This document shows, one piece after another, positions 34,106 through 43,247 of a stretch of DNA of 64,000 nucleotides (the first letter of the stretch is position 1; every line of letters begins with the position of its first letter). Under the pieces are notes generated by a model, which ran no database searches, was not told the DNA's origin, and was given only the letters and a program-made list of their open reading frames with translations. The position numbers and the translations under genes were made by a program. Source of the DNA: UBA10347 sp905182135 (lineage in GTDB: Bacteria; Actinomycetota; Acidimicrobiia; Acidimicrobiales; UBA10347); assembly GCA_963925805.1 (NCBI GenBank), contig CAWUSE010000021.1, positions 1-64,000 of the forward strand, given 5' to 3'.

Positions 34106-34852
34106 TCAGCTGTCGGTTGCAGCTATCGGTCGAACACCAGCACCCCGAAGTGGATCGGCGGCGAGCGCACGAGCAAACCATTCGTCGGCCGACTCTGTTA
34201 CCACCGTGCGCCGAAGCGACGTCTTGATTCGGCGGACTCCATTTGGATCATGGGCAGCGAGTCGCTCGGCCAGGTCCGTAGTTGCTGCAAGCACCTGGTC
34301 ACCAGGCACGCTTTGGTAAGCCACACCAAGCCGGACCAACTCGGGCCCTGGAACCCGGTCACCAAGCAGCACCAACCGAGCCGTCAACGACTCATCGAAA
34401 CGCAAACGCAACCATGCCATATTCATCGGTGCCGCCATGCCTTGTTGGATCTCACCAACCTGCAAGAACGAACCATTTCCCGCGACGAGAAAATCACATG
34501 CGAGTGCCAGTGCGGCTCCCCCGTTGACCGCCGCTCTTTGCAGTGCGCCAACAATGATGCGATCAGAGTCGAACAGCTGGCGGTGAACTCGACGCCATTT
34601 GGCAGGGAAGTCTGCGACCCATGCAGGTTGCGGGTCGTGCCCAAACTCTTTCAGATCAAGTCCAGAACAGAACGCGTCGCCAGCACCTCGCAGGACAATC
34701 ACAGTGATGTCATCGTCCTGATGTAGTTGCTCGAGCGCATCACCAAACTGATCGACCAGAGGGCCAGTCAGCGCATTGCGACGCTCGGGCCGGTTCAGCA
34801 CGATGTGGGCAACCCGCTTCGATGGGCGCTCGACAAGTATGAGTTCAGTCAT
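34106..34852 (-). CDS. Enoyl-CoA hydratase/isomerase family protein
   Basis: A 248-residue crotonase-fold protein. RVAHIVLNRPERRNALTGPLV at the N-terminus; oxyanion-hole segments AFCSGLDLKEFG and AAVNGGAALALACDF. The second acidic catalytic region reads FLQVGEIQQGMAAP. It adds water to, or isomerises, an enoyl-CoA. It is the last gene of a five-gene minus-strand operon (two MaoC proteins, crotonase, LLM oxidoreductase, this gene), 27 bases after the LLM gene. Confidence 0.9.
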   Translation of the reverse strand: MTELILVERPSKRVAHIVLNRPERRNALTGPLVDQFGDALEQLHQDDDITVIVLRGAGDAFCSGLDLKEFGHDPQPAWVADFPAKWRRVHRQLFDSDRIIVGALQRAAVNGGAALALACDFLVAGNGSFLQVGEIQQGMAAPMNMAWLRLRFDESLTARLVLLGDRVPGPELVRLGVAYQSVPGDQVLAATTDLAERLAAHDPNGVRRIKTSLRRTVVTESADEWFARALAADPLRGAGVRPIAATDS

Positions 34853-34879
34853 CGGATTTTTCTCAGATCCTTTGTTGGG

Positions 34880-35899
34880 TTACTTCACCGCAGGAATGAC
34901 TTCGGATCCGAATAGCTCGAGACTGCCCATCAGCGAGGCCTCGTCGATACCGCCGAGGTCGAACATGAACAGATGCCGGTCGAGGCCAAAAATCTCGCGC
35001 CAGCTCTCGACCTTGTCGACGACCTCTGCTGGGCTACCGCAGATGCCGGGCCCAGCCAGCAGTTCTTCGAGGTCAAATGATGGCCACGTGCCCTCGCCCC
35101 CGAGCAGGTCACCAACAAATTCCCAATAATTGCGATAGTACGGCTCCCATTGTGAGCGAGCCTGCTGCGTGGTCTCGCCAACGAAACAATGTGAACACGC
35201 CCCCACTCGAGCATCGGCCCAGTCTCGCCCAATCGACTCCCACCGGGCACGGTAGATATCGACGATCGGCACGAACATCTCGGGCTTCCCGAAAACGCTC
35301 GGCAACATCAACCAACAGCCAAGATCGGCCGCTAACTCGGCAGATCCCTTGGACCCTGCTCCAATCCAGATCGGCATGTCGGCCACTGGCCGCGGGCGCG
35401 TCGTGTGTCCAGTGAGTGGCGCTCGGAAGTCGCCGGCCCAATGCACGTTCTCTTCGCTCAACAGCTTGACAAGCAATGGGACGTTCTCGTCGTAGCGCTC
35501 GCGAGCGGTAGCGACATCGTGACCGAACCCCTCGTAGGTGCGCAGAAACAGGCTGCCACGACCCAATACGAGTTCGACCCGTCCACCGCTCAACACATCG
35601 ATGGTTGCATAGTCTTCGGCAACACGAACCGGGTCGAGGTTGCCTGCAAGCGTCACAGCAGTGCTGAGCTTCAGATCCGTGGTTCTCTCGCCAATCGCGG
35701 CCAGCACCACAGGGGGTGACGAGACTACGTAGTCGCTGAAATGATGCTCGCCCAGATGGACCGAAGTGAAGCCGGCTTGTTCTGCAACAACGGATTGTTC
35801 GATGATTGAGCGGTGCCGCTGAGCGTCGGTCATACGCTCGCCCGTGATCGGGTGAGATAGCAAGTCACCCAACGTCATGAGCCCAAACTCGACGTTCAC
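34880..35899 (-). CDS. LLM-class flavin-dependent oxidoreductase
   Basis: A 339-residue TIM-barrel protein of the bacterial luciferase-like family. FGLMTLGDLLSHPITGERMT, VHLGEHHFSDYVVSSPPVVLAAI, DVLSGGRVELVLGRG and PIWIGAGSKGSAELAA are standard. Members use FMN or F420 for monooxygenation or hydride transfer; which cofactor applies here is not evident. The ATG overlaps the upstream crotonase stop by 4 bases, so it is cotranscribed in a CoA-ester catabolic operon. Confidence 0.92.
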   Translation of the reverse strand: MNVEFGLMTLGDLLSHPITGERMTDAQRHRSIIEQSVVAEQAGFTSVHLGEHHFSDYVVSSPPVVLAAIGERTTDLKLSTAVTLAGNLDPVRVAEDYATIDVLSGGRVELVLGRGSLFLRTYEGFGHDVATARERYDENVPLLVKLLSEENVHWAGDFRAPLTGHTTRPRPVADMPIWIGAGSKGSAELAADLGCWLMLPSVFGKPEMFVPIVDIYRARWESIGRDWADARVGACSHCFVGETTQQARSQWEPYYRNYWEFVGDLLGGEGTWPSFDLEELLAGPGICGSPAEVVDKVESWREIFGLDRHLFMFDLGGIDEASLMGSLELFGSEVIPAVK

Positions 35900-36708
35900 T
35901 CAAACAGCCCTTTTGGAAAATCAGCCACGGCCGACATCTTCCAGTCAGGGTCCCGCTTCTGGAGGAAAGACTCCACGCCTTCGACCGAATCCGGCTGGGC
36001 GGCCACCCAATCGAATAACGGATCCTCGCGGCGGCGCATGTCTGGCAAACCCATCGTTTCCCAGAGAAGTCGCTTCGAGATTGCCATGGAGACTGGTGCG
36101 CATAGCCTCGCCATCTCCTTGGCCCTCGCTACCGCCAATGAAAGTACTTCTTCTTGAGGGACTGCCAACGACGCAAGGCCAAGCACCGCAGCTTCTGTGC
36201 CCGTGACAGATCGACCGCTCATCAGCAGGTCAGCTGCATTCGAGAACCCCACCACTCTCGGCAATACCGCGTGGGAGCCCAGCTCGCTCAACATGCCGCG
36301 GCGCGTAAAGACGAACGCTATCTTGGCTGTCTCTGACACGAACCTCATATCGCAGGCGAGTGCATACGTTGCCCCGACGCCGACAGCGTGACCATTAATT
36401 GCGGCGATCACTGGCTTAGGGACATCCCACGGCAACACGCTCGGCGTACGGGCAGCGATGTCATCATCGCCACCACGCTCCTGGGCATCGACGAAGGTGC
36501 CTCCGCCGGCGCTCAAGTCCGCGCCGGCACAGAAAGCCCGGCCTGCACCGGTGATGACCACCGCCGCCACCTCGTCAGCTCCGGCTGCCCATGTCAATGC
36601 AGCATCAAGCTGTTGGCAGAGCGGGCCGTTCCATGCGTTCAGCGCATCGGGCCGGTTCAAGGTGATGATCGCGACGCGACCATCTACCTCGACGAGTACT
36701 TCATCCAT
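35896..36708 (-). CDS. Enoyl-CoA hydratase/isomerase family protein
   Basis: A 270-residue crotonase. VAIITLNRPDALNAWNGPLCQ, AFCAGADLSAGGG and AAINGHAVGVGATYALACDMRF form the active-site scaffold. It has the C-terminal FLQKRDPDWKMS, typical of actinobacterial EchA. It lies 17 bases after the MaoC gene and overlaps the LLM gene by 4. Probable hydratase or isomerase step for the operon's unknown acyl-CoA. Confidence 0.92.
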   Translation of the reverse strand: MDEVLVEVDGRVAIITLNRPDALNAWNGPLCQQLDAALTWAAGADEVAAVVITGAGRAFCAGADLSAGGGTFVDAQERGGDDDIAARTPSVLPWDVPKPVIAAINGHAVGVGATYALACDMRFVSETAKIAFVFTRRGMLSELGSHAVLPRVVGFSNAADLLMSGRSVTGTEAAVLGLASLAVPQEEVLSLAVARAKEMARLCAPVSMAISKRLLWETMGLPDMRRREDPLFDWVAAQPDSVEGVESFLQKRDPDWKMSAVADFPKGLFE

Positions 36709-36725
36709 AATGGTTAACCCGTCAG

Positions 36726-37148
36726 TTAGGCGTCGATACGCGCTGTCGCGCTACCTGTGAGCACCGGCGTGTCGTCCTGGTTCACCGTGGTGAGTTTCAG
36801 GTCAACAAGCTGCTGACCATCTTCTTCGCGAACTTCGACGACTTCGGCTGTGCCTGTCAGGGTGTCGCCAGGCCAGACCTGGTTCACGAACCGAACGCCG
36901 TACTTGGTGAGCCGGCCATCGCCGACATAGTTCGTCAGAAGTACGCCGGTCATACCCATCGTCAACATGCCGTGGGCGAAGACCGTCGGGTAGCCAGCAA
37001 TCTCGGTCACAAATTTCTCGTCGGTATGGACAGGGTTGTAGTCGCCAGACGCGCCGGCGTACTGCACCAGTTGGGTGCGCTTCAGGTCTTCGACCAGTAC
37101 TTCGGAGTACGTGTCGCCGACGGTCAGGTTTGCTGCGCTTAGTGCCAT
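36726..37148 (-). CDS. MaoC-like dehydratase (HadB-like)
   Basis: A 140-residue hotdog-fold hydratase. The catalytic motif GDYNPVHTDEKF carries D36, N38, P39 and H41; FAHGMLTMGMTG follows. It pairs with the upstream 169-residue MaoC-N-type protein; together they resemble the HadA/HadB halves of an R-specific enoyl-thioester hydratase. Gap to the upstream gene is 10 bases. Confidence 0.9.
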   Translation of the reverse strand: MALSAANLTVGDTYSEVLVEDLKRTQLVQYAGASGDYNPVHTDEKFVTEIAGYPTVFAHGMLTMGMTGVLLTNYVGDGRLTKYGVRFVNQVWPGDTLTGTAEVVEVREEDGQQLVDLKLTTVNQDDTPVLTGSATARIDA

Positions 37149-37158
37149 GATTCGACTC

Positions 37159-37668
37159 CTACCCTTCGACGGCTTTTTCGGTGGTCACGCCAACGCTGCG
37201 GGCGGTGATGACCAGTTCCCCATGTTGGTCCCGGTATTGGGTGACCGTTTCGCTGAACTTCAACGTGCCCGCCCGCTTCGAGTATTTCTCCCAGTTGTCG
37301 CCAGGCTCGACCGTGGCACTCAAGACATCGCCAGGGCGCATATGGCGGTGGTACTCGAAGTGTTGCTCTGCGTGCAGCCCTCGGGCTCCCATGCCTACAG
37401 GAGCATCATCTGCGGCTCCTGCCGCTTTCGGCGCTACGCCTGTCGCCTCTTTGCCCGATCCCATCCATGCCTGGCCGGGCTTGGGCCGAAGCCGATAGTT
37501 CTCATCGAACTGCGCACTCGCTTGTGCGAACGTCGGCGGCGCAATAATGCCACCAGGCTCGGTGGTCGCAGCATGGTCTGCATCGGCGTAAATCGGATTT
37601 GAATCACCGACAGCCCGAGCAAACATCATGATGTGACTCGCCTCAACAGCAAACTTCTCAACAGCCAT
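37159..37668 (-). CDS. FAS1-type/MaoC N-terminal domain dehydratase subunit (HadA-like)
   Basis: A 169-residue hotdog protein of the MaoC N-terminal (FAS1 DH region) type: MMFARAVGDSNPIYADADHA near the N-terminus, APPTFAQASAQFDENYRLRP, LHAEQHFEYHRHMRPGDVL. This half is structural and needs the HadB-like partner encoded next. ATG 37668 follows AGGGGGAT. First gene of the operon; about 100 bases upstream lies a tandem 23-base repeat that may hold its regulatory site. Confidence 0.88.
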   Translation of the reverse strand: MAVEKFAVEASHIMMFARAVGDSNPIYADADHAATTEPGGIIAPPTFAQASAQFDENYRLRPKPGQAWMGSGKEATGVAPKAAGAADDAPVGMGARGLHAEQHFEYHRHMRPGDVLSATVEPGDNWEKYSKRAGTLKFSETVTQYRDQHGELVITARSVGVTTEKAVEG

Positions 37669-37769
37669 TCGACATCCCCCTGATGTGCTTATGCTTCGGT
37701 ATTGTTTTAGCCGACCGATGCTCGGCGCTCCTAGCAGGGGGCCCAAAAACACACACGCCGGCGAAACGT

Positions 37770-37815
37770 CTCTTACCTTGCTAGTGCCAAACCTCTTACC
37801 TTGCTAGTGCCAAAG
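37770..37815. repeat. Tandem 23-base direct repeat in a divergent promoter region
   Basis: Two head-to-tail copies of CTCTTACCTTGCTAGTGCCAAA plus one base (C then G) at 37770-37792 and 37793-37815. Each contains the imperfect palindrome TTGCTAGTGCCAA. It lies between the divergent hadA-like gene and the Ldh2-family gene, so two regulator sites one helical-phase step apart (23 bases) are possible. Confidence 0.85.
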
Positions 37816-37860
37816 TTGCAGTGAGCTTGCACTTTGCTGGCGTGTCCGGCCGCCCATCGG

Positions 37861-37866
37861 TAGTGT
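37861..37866 (+). promoter_or_regulatory. Candidate -10 box of the Ldh2-family gene (leaderless pattern)
   Basis: TAGTGT is followed by 6 bases and the ATG at 37873. Confidence 0.4.
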
Positions 37867-37872
37867 CTTGCC

Positions 37873-38973
37873 ATGAACCCCAGCGACGCAGTGGCGATCA
37901 CCGCACAAGCATTAACCGACCTGGTGACGGAGATTTTTGAGCACACCAGTTGCTCTGACCAAGAGAGCCGTCGCATCGCCGACAATCTGGTCGACGCCAA
38001 CCTCACGGGCCATGACAGTCATGGCGTGGTGCGAACCGGGCGTTACGTCGACTGGCTCGCCGATGGTGTTCAGCTCCCGGATCAGACGCTCGACGTGTTG
38101 ATCGATGAACCCACGTTGATGCTCGTCGATGGCCAATACGGGATGGGCCAGACCGTTGGTCCGCTAGCGGTCGAACTTGGCATTGAACGCGCTGACAAAC
38201 ACGGACTTTCGATTGTCGCGTTGCGCAAGTCCGGGCACCTAGGTCGAATCGGTGCATTCGCAGAAAAGGCCGCAGCTGCCGGATTGGTCTCGATGCATAT
38301 CGTCAATGTTGCGAGCAGTCAGCTGGTTGCACCGTTTGGCTCACGCGATCGGCGGATGGGCACCAATCCTTACGCCTTTGGCGTGCCCCGCCCCGACGGG
38401 CCGCCGGTTATTCACGATTTCGCTACGTCGATCGTGGCCGAAGGCAAAACTATGGTCGCCCTTCATGGTGGGCCGAGTGTTCCTGACAATGCTCTGGTCG
38501 GACCCGATGGCATCACTGGAGACCCTTCGGTGTTGTACGACATCCAACCAGGCCAGCGTCCGAACGCGAGCGGCGGTCCTGGCGCGCTGCGAGCCATGGG
38601 CGAACACAAAGGCTCGGGTCTGAGCGTCATGTGCGAACTCCTCGCTGGTGCGCTCACAGGAACGGGAACAGCAGGCCCGGGCGACGTTCGGTTCGCCAAC
38701 GGCATGTTGTCGATCTATATCGACCCAGTCCGCATTGACCCCGACGACACCTTTGCCTCTGGCGTCACCGATTACATAGACTGGTTCCTCGCTGCGACAC
38801 CGCTCGACGAAGCTGACCCAGTTCGGCTACCAGGCGACCGCGAACGGGAACGCCGCGTCGAGCGCGAATTAAACGGGCTGCATCTTCCTGTTGATCTTTG
38901 GGAGAGCATTGCGCAGGCCGCCCGTTCTGTCGGGGTGTCCAGCGAGCGCATCAATGCTGCGCCAACCAGCTAA
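37873..38973 (+). CDS. Ldh2/malate-lactate dehydrogenase family oxidoreductase
   Basis: A 366-residue NAD(P)-dependent 2-hydroxyacid dehydrogenase of the Ldh2/YlbC family (distinct from Rossmann-type LDH). NLTGHDSHGVVRTGRYVDWL near the N-terminus, GMGQTVGPLAVELG, SGHLGRIGAFAEKAAAAGL with the catalytic histidine, MGTNPYAFGVPRPDGPPVIHDFATS and GEHKGSGLSVMCELLAGALTG. Members act on malate, lactate, ureidoglycolate, sulfolactate and pyrroline-carboxylates; substrate not resolved. A leaderless promoter precedes it and the tandem repeat 58 bases upstream may regulate it. Confidence 0.9.
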   Translation: MNPSDAVAITAQALTDLVTEIFEHTSCSDQESRRIADNLVDANLTGHDSHGVVRTGRYVDWLADGVQLPDQTLDVLIDEPTLMLVDGQYGMGQTVGPLAVELGIERADKHGLSIVALRKSGHLGRIGAFAEKAAAAGLVSMHIVNVASSQLVAPFGSRDRRMGTNPYAFGVPRPDGPPVIHDFATSIVAEGKTMVALHGGPSVPDNALVGPDGITGDPSVLYDIQPGQRPNASGGPGALRAMGEHKGSGLSVMCELLAGALTGTGTAGPGDVRFANGMLSIYIDPVRIDPDDTFASGVTDYIDWFLAATPLDEADPVRLPGDRERERRVERELNGLHLPVDLWESIAQAARSVGVSSERINAAPTS

Positions 38974-39419
38974 TCCCCTTACCTACTTTAGACGCCTAAC
39001 GTTGCCCTGAGAATATGGCACTGCTCGGCGTTTCTCTTGCTATCAATTCATCACAAATGTTCGGCCAGGCAAAGGCACCCAATGCGATTCGAGCAGTGCT
39101 GCACTCGTGCAGCGGCGGTCACTCGGTTACTTTTCTGATCCTGCGAGGCATCGCCCAATCGTTCCGTGAGTTGGGCCTCGTTGGTATCGACGCGTATCTC
39201 GATGAACTGGTACCCAAGAGTCGGTTCTTCAAGAGTGAAGCCTTAGTACCGCCGCTGGGCCGCTACGAATATTTGCCGCCCTGTCTAGATCGTTGCACGG
39301 GGTAGAACCAGGCCAGTGCAGCCATCTGGCACTCTTCGAAGCCTACGCTTGGCCCGACAACACAACAGCGGTAATGAATCGTCGAGTCGAGCATCGGCAT
39401 GCGAAGATGGCGGTGCCTC
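38974..39419. other. 446-base region before the ABC exporter genes
   Basis: A 96-codon plus-strand frame (39015-39305) reads a hydrophobic start, HSVTFLILRGIAQSFRELGL and ends in DRCTG. It has no clear ribosome binding site or family and I rate it as doubtful. No terminator hairpin was found after the Ldh2-family gene. Confidence 0.35.
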
Positions 39420-41312
39420 ATGACCAGCACTGAATCTCGCAAGGATAAGCTCGCCAAGCCTCAACCGGAGCGGTACGAGCACGTTGGTGTCGAGGCTCGC
39501 CATGAGCCGCCTCGGGCAACCATCGACCCCGATCGTGAACTTGGCTGGATGAGGCGACTCCTGCCGTTGATTCGCCAGCACCGGCGGCCATTGGTTATCG
39601 GCTCGATATCTGGCGTAATTGCCTTGGTCTTTCAAGTCGCTGTTCCCGCCACGGCTCGATCTGCAATCGACAGCACCATCGTCGGTGATCGAAGCGACTT
39701 GACCCAGTGGATCGTGGTTCTGCTTGGGCTGGGCGTCGGTCGGTTCCTGCTGGGCATGACATATCGCTACGCCCTGTTTCAATTGGCATGGAACGTCGAG
39801 ACCGACGTCCGCGCACTGCTCTACGAGCATCTAACCACGCTGTCGTTCTCGTACTATGACCGCACCCAATCTGGCCAAGTGATTTCCCGGGCCAACAGCG
39901 ACATCCGTTCGATTCAGCTCCTGCTGGCGTACGGACCATTGATCATGATGTCGGGTCTCGCGTTTGCACTGGCCCTTGGCTTCATGCTGACCATCCATGT
40001 AACGCTGACATTGGTTGCGATGACCACCCTTCCCATGGTCTATGTATCTGGACAGAAACTTCGCACAACTGTCTTTCCCTTAACCTGGGTGAGTCAGGCA
40101 CGTATGGCCGAACTCGCAACGATCGTTGACGAGAACGTCAACGGCACCCGGGTAGTCAAGTCCTTCGCTGCAGAGGAACGACAGATCAATTTGCTGGCTC
40201 GCGCCGCAGACCACCTTCGTTGGGCCAATGTTCAGGCCATCAAGACACGGGCAAAGTACACACCGTTTATCGAGGCACTCCCCCGTTTAGGCATGGCCCT
40301 GGTACTGCTCTACGGCGGCTTGCTCGCCATAGATGGTCAGGTCAGTATCGGCACCCTGTTTGCATTCAACGCCTATGTAATCATGATGCAAGCTCCGTTC
40401 CGAATGTTTGGCTTCATACTTCTGCAGGCCCAGCGGGCAAGCGCATCCGCAACCCGGATCTATGAAGTACTTGATGAAACTCCCGACATAGCTGACGCTC
40501 CCGGTGCAAAGGACCTAACCCGGCCAGCAGGCGTCATCGAATTCAGTGACGTTCATTTCACCTACCCAAACGCCACCATGAGCTTTGAGGAAGGCGTAAC
40601 CCCCCAACGCCTCCCAGTACTCAAGGGATTCGACCTGTCCATAGCCGCCGGGGAAACAATTGCCATTGTCGGCAGGACCGGCAGCGGCAAGTCAACAGTG
40701 GCCCGGCTCCTTGCCCGGTTCTACGATGCCGATAGCGGCACAATCACCATCGATGGCCACCCGATTGACTCCGTTACGCTCGCAAGCCTGCGCCACAATG
40801 TCGGGCTGGTGTTCGACGAGCCATTCCTGTTCTCATCGACGGTGCGCGACAACATTGCGTATGGGTTGCCAAACGCGCAACTGGACGAGATCCAGAGCGC
40901 CGCAACCGCTGCTCAGGCCCATGGATTCATCAGTGACCTCAAAAACGGCTACGGCACGGTTGTCGGTGAACGCGGCTACACCCTGTCCGGCGGCCAGCGA
41001 CAGCGCATCGCAATTGCCCGCACCTTGCTAGGAAACCCACCAATCTTGGTACTCGACGACGCGACAAGCGCCATCGATGTCACCGTCGAGGCCGAGATTC
41101 ACCACGCCCTGCATGCATTGCTTGCCAGCCGCACCACAATCCTGATTGCACATCGTCTGTCGACGATCGCTCTGGCGAACCGAGTGGTGCTACTCGAAGC
41201 GGGCCAGATCGTGGCAAGCGGAACCCACAGCGAACTGCTCGCTACCGAACCTCGGTACGTCCAGATTCTGGCCGAAGCCGACAGCGAACCCGCACCACAG
41301 GAGGCGCCATGA
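39420..41312 (+). CDS. ABC exporter half, degenerate catalytic site subunit
   Basis: A 630-residue half-transporter. After a polar N-terminus come six membrane helices (about 55-330, type IV exporter fold) and an ATPase domain. Walker A GRTGSGKST and signature LSGGQRQRIA are canonical, but Walker B reads ILVLDDATSAID with aspartate in place of the catalytic glutamate, and the Q-loop region reads VFDEPFLFS. The next gene's subunit has the reverse pattern, as in asymmetric heterodimeric exporters. The ATG at 39420 is preferred; 39399 is possible. Substrate (lipid, drug or peptide) is unknown. Confidence 0.92.
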   Translation: MTSTESRKDKLAKPQPERYEHVGVEARHEPPRATIDPDRELGWMRRLLPLIRQHRRPLVIGSISGVIALVFQVAVPATARSAIDSTIVGDRSDLTQWIVVLLGLGVGRFLLGMTYRYALFQLAWNVETDVRALLYEHLTTLSFSYYDRTQSGQVISRANSDIRSIQLLLAYGPLIMMSGLAFALALGFMLTIHVTLTLVAMTTLPMVYVSGQKLRTTVFPLTWVSQARMAELATIVDENVNGTRVVKSFAAEERQINLLARAADHLRWANVQAIKTRAKYTPFIEALPRLGMALVLLYGGLLAIDGQVSIGTLFAFNAYVIMMQAPFRMFGFILLQAQRASASATRIYEVLDETPDIADAPGAKDLTRPAGVIEFSDVHFTYPNATMSFEEGVTPQRLPVLKGFDLSIAAGETIAIVGRTGSGKSTVARLLARFYDADSGTITIDGHPIDSVTLASLRHNVGLVFDEPFLFSSTVRDNIAYGLPNAQLDEIQSAATAAQAHGFISDLKNGYGTVVGERGYTLSGGQRQRIAIARTLLGNPPILVLDDATSAIDVTVEAEIHHALHALLASRTTILIAHRLSTIALANRVVLLEAGQIVASGTHSELLATEPRYVQILAEADSEPAPQEAP

Positions 41313-43213
41313 GCTTCGGTCCTCCCGTCGGCTTTGGCGGAGCAAACTCGGTGACCGCTTCTCGAGATGCAGGGCTGCCCCACGCTGGGGTTCCTGGCCA
41401 TCTTCAGGATCGCGTTGACGCTGTCCTTAACCGTGAGCCTGACCATCCTGAGCCGAATATAAGGTTCGCCCATCGACACCCCGCTGACGCTGCCTTTACT
41501 TTGCGCAGCTTTCTGTGGCCGCATCGCTGGCGAATTTCAGGGGGCCTGCTGCTCGTTGTCATCGAGAGTCTGGCCTTACAAGCCGGGCCCCTCCTTACGC
41601 AGATCGGCATCGACGACGGCATCACTCCTGGGAAGAAGTCCGTCCTCGTCTGGGTCGCCATCGCTTACACGTGCTCGATTCTCATTAGCGCCCTGAACAG
41701 CCGAGTCCGTATCCGCTACACCGGCACCTTGGGCGAAGACCTCACTCGATCGTTGCGCATCCGGGTATTCAGTCATCTGCAACGACAATCATTGGACTTC
41801 TATACCAACGAAAAAGCGGGCGTACTGATGACCCGCATGACCAGTGATATCGAGGCGTTATCCCAACTCTTCCAAGAGGGTCTGGTGAACTTCGCGGTGC
41901 AAGGGCTCACCCTGCTGGTCATCACCGTCGTCTTGTTCTTCCTGGATCCATATCTTGCGGCCCTCACCCTGGTCGTCGTCTTACCGGTCACTTTCGTACT
42001 CAGCAACTGGTTCCGACGTCGTTCCGACGCGGCATACGGGCTAGTCCGTGAGCACATCGGCCGCGTCCTCTCTGACCTGCAAGAGAGCCTCGCCGGTATC
42101 CGAGTCATCACCGCGCACAACCGCCGCCGCCATAACGTAATCAACCACACCAACATTGTTGGTGACCACAAAGACGCCAACCTCAATGCGATTAGAGCCG
42201 CATCGATCTACACACCTGGAACCGAAGGAATCGCTATCTTCGGGCAGGCTATCGTCCTTCTCATCGGCGGCCGCCGAGTTATAAACGGCGACCTTGAGAT
42301 TGGCGAACTTACGGCCTTTCTGCTGTATCTAGCCGCCTTCTTTGCGCCGATCCAGTCCCTAACGCAGTTGTACAACGGCTATCAGCAAGGCCAGTCCGCT
42401 GTCGCCAAGCTACGTGACCTATTTGCACGGGCACCGTCGGTTCCCGAAGACGAAGCCGCCACCGAGCTCCCGCCCATCGACGGCCGAATCGAACTCGACC
42501 ACGTCACATTTGGATACGACCCAGCGGTACCCATCTTACGTGACGTGAGCCTGTCGCTTGCTCAAGGCGAGTCCATCGCCGTCGTCGGCCCAACCGGCGC
42601 TGGCAAGTCCACCATTGCGAAGTTGATCACCCGGTTCTATGACCCGCAACAAGGCGCCGTCCGAATCGACGGTCACGACTTGCGCGACATCACGATTCAG
42701 TCCTTACGTAGCCAACTGGGTGTCGTGCCCCAGGAGCCGTTTTTGTTTGCAGGCACCGTCCGAGACAACGTGAGCTTTGCTCGGCCAGACGCGACCGACC
42801 ACGACATCTGGCAAGCACTCACCGCCACCGGGATCGATGACCTAGTCGCTGGGCTCCCCCAGTCGCTCGACACACCCGTCCACGAGCGCGGTACGTCCCT
42901 GTCGGCAGGTGAGCGTCAGCTGCTGGCGCTAGCCCGAGCCTTCCTAGCTCGGCCTCGAGTGCTTGTTCTGGATGAAGCCACATCGAACCTAGATTTGCAA
43001 TCTGAGGCCAAGGTCGAGCAGGCGCTTGATGCTCTGCTGGACGGTCGTACCGCAATCATCATCGCCCACCGCCTCGCCACCGCTATGAAAGCGGACCGGA
43101 TCGCCGTTGTTGATGGTGGGTCAATCGTGGAGTTGGGCACCCATGCCGAGCTGGTGAAGCAGGGCGGTTACTACGCGTCCATGTACGCCACCTGGGTTAG
43201 TCACAGCAACTAG
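41309..43213 (+). CDS. ABC exporter half, catalytic subunit
   Basis: A 634-residue half-transporter with a longer polar N-terminus (1-65), six membrane helices (about 70-370) and an ATPase domain. Walker A GPTGAGKST, Q-loop VVPQEPFLFAG and Walker B VLVLDEATSNLD with the catalytic glutamate are canonical, while the signature is altered to SLSAGERQ. Combined with the preceding subunit this gives one consensus and one degenerate ATP site. ATG overlaps the upstream stop by 4 bases, so the two are made in equal amounts. Confidence 0.93.
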   Translation: MSFGPPVGFGGANSVTASRDAGLPHAGVPGHLQDRVDAVLNREPDHPEPNIRFAHRHPADAAFTLRSFLWPHRWRISGGLLLVVIESLALQAGPLLTQIGIDDGITPGKKSVLVWVAIAYTCSILISALNSRVRIRYTGTLGEDLTRSLRIRVFSHLQRQSLDFYTNEKAGVLMTRMTSDIEALSQLFQEGLVNFAVQGLTLLVITVVLFFLDPYLAALTLVVVLPVTFVLSNWFRRRSDAAYGLVREHIGRVLSDLQESLAGIRVITAHNRRRHNVINHTNIVGDHKDANLNAIRAASIYTPGTEGIAIFGQAIVLLIGGRRVINGDLEIGELTAFLLYLAAFFAPIQSLTQLYNGYQQGQSAVAKLRDLFARAPSVPEDEAATELPPIDGRIELDHVTFGYDPAVPILRDVSLSLAQGESIAVVGPTGAGKSTIAKLITRFYDPQQGAVRIDGHDLRDITIQSLRSQLGVVPQEPFLFAGTVRDNVSFARPDATDHDIWQALTATGIDDLVAGLPQSLDTPVHERGTSLSAGERQLLALARAFLARPRVLVLDEATSNLDLQSEAKVEQALDALLDGRTAIIIAHRLATAMKADRIAVVDGGSIVELGTHAELVKQGGYYASMYATWVSHSN

Positions 43214-43235
43214 CTGTGCCGCCCCGACATTGTCC

Positions 43236-43241
43236 TAAAGT
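43236..43241 (+). promoter_or_regulatory. Candidate -10 box of the VOC gene (leaderless pattern)
   Basis: TAAAGT is followed by 6 bases and the ATG at 43248. Confidence 0.4.
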
Positions 43242-43247
43242 GGGCGC

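Noticed and set aside
39015..39305. Plus-strand 96-codon frame before the ABC exporter
   Set aside because: No ribosome binding site, leaderless box or recognisable fold. Residue composition is not convincing.
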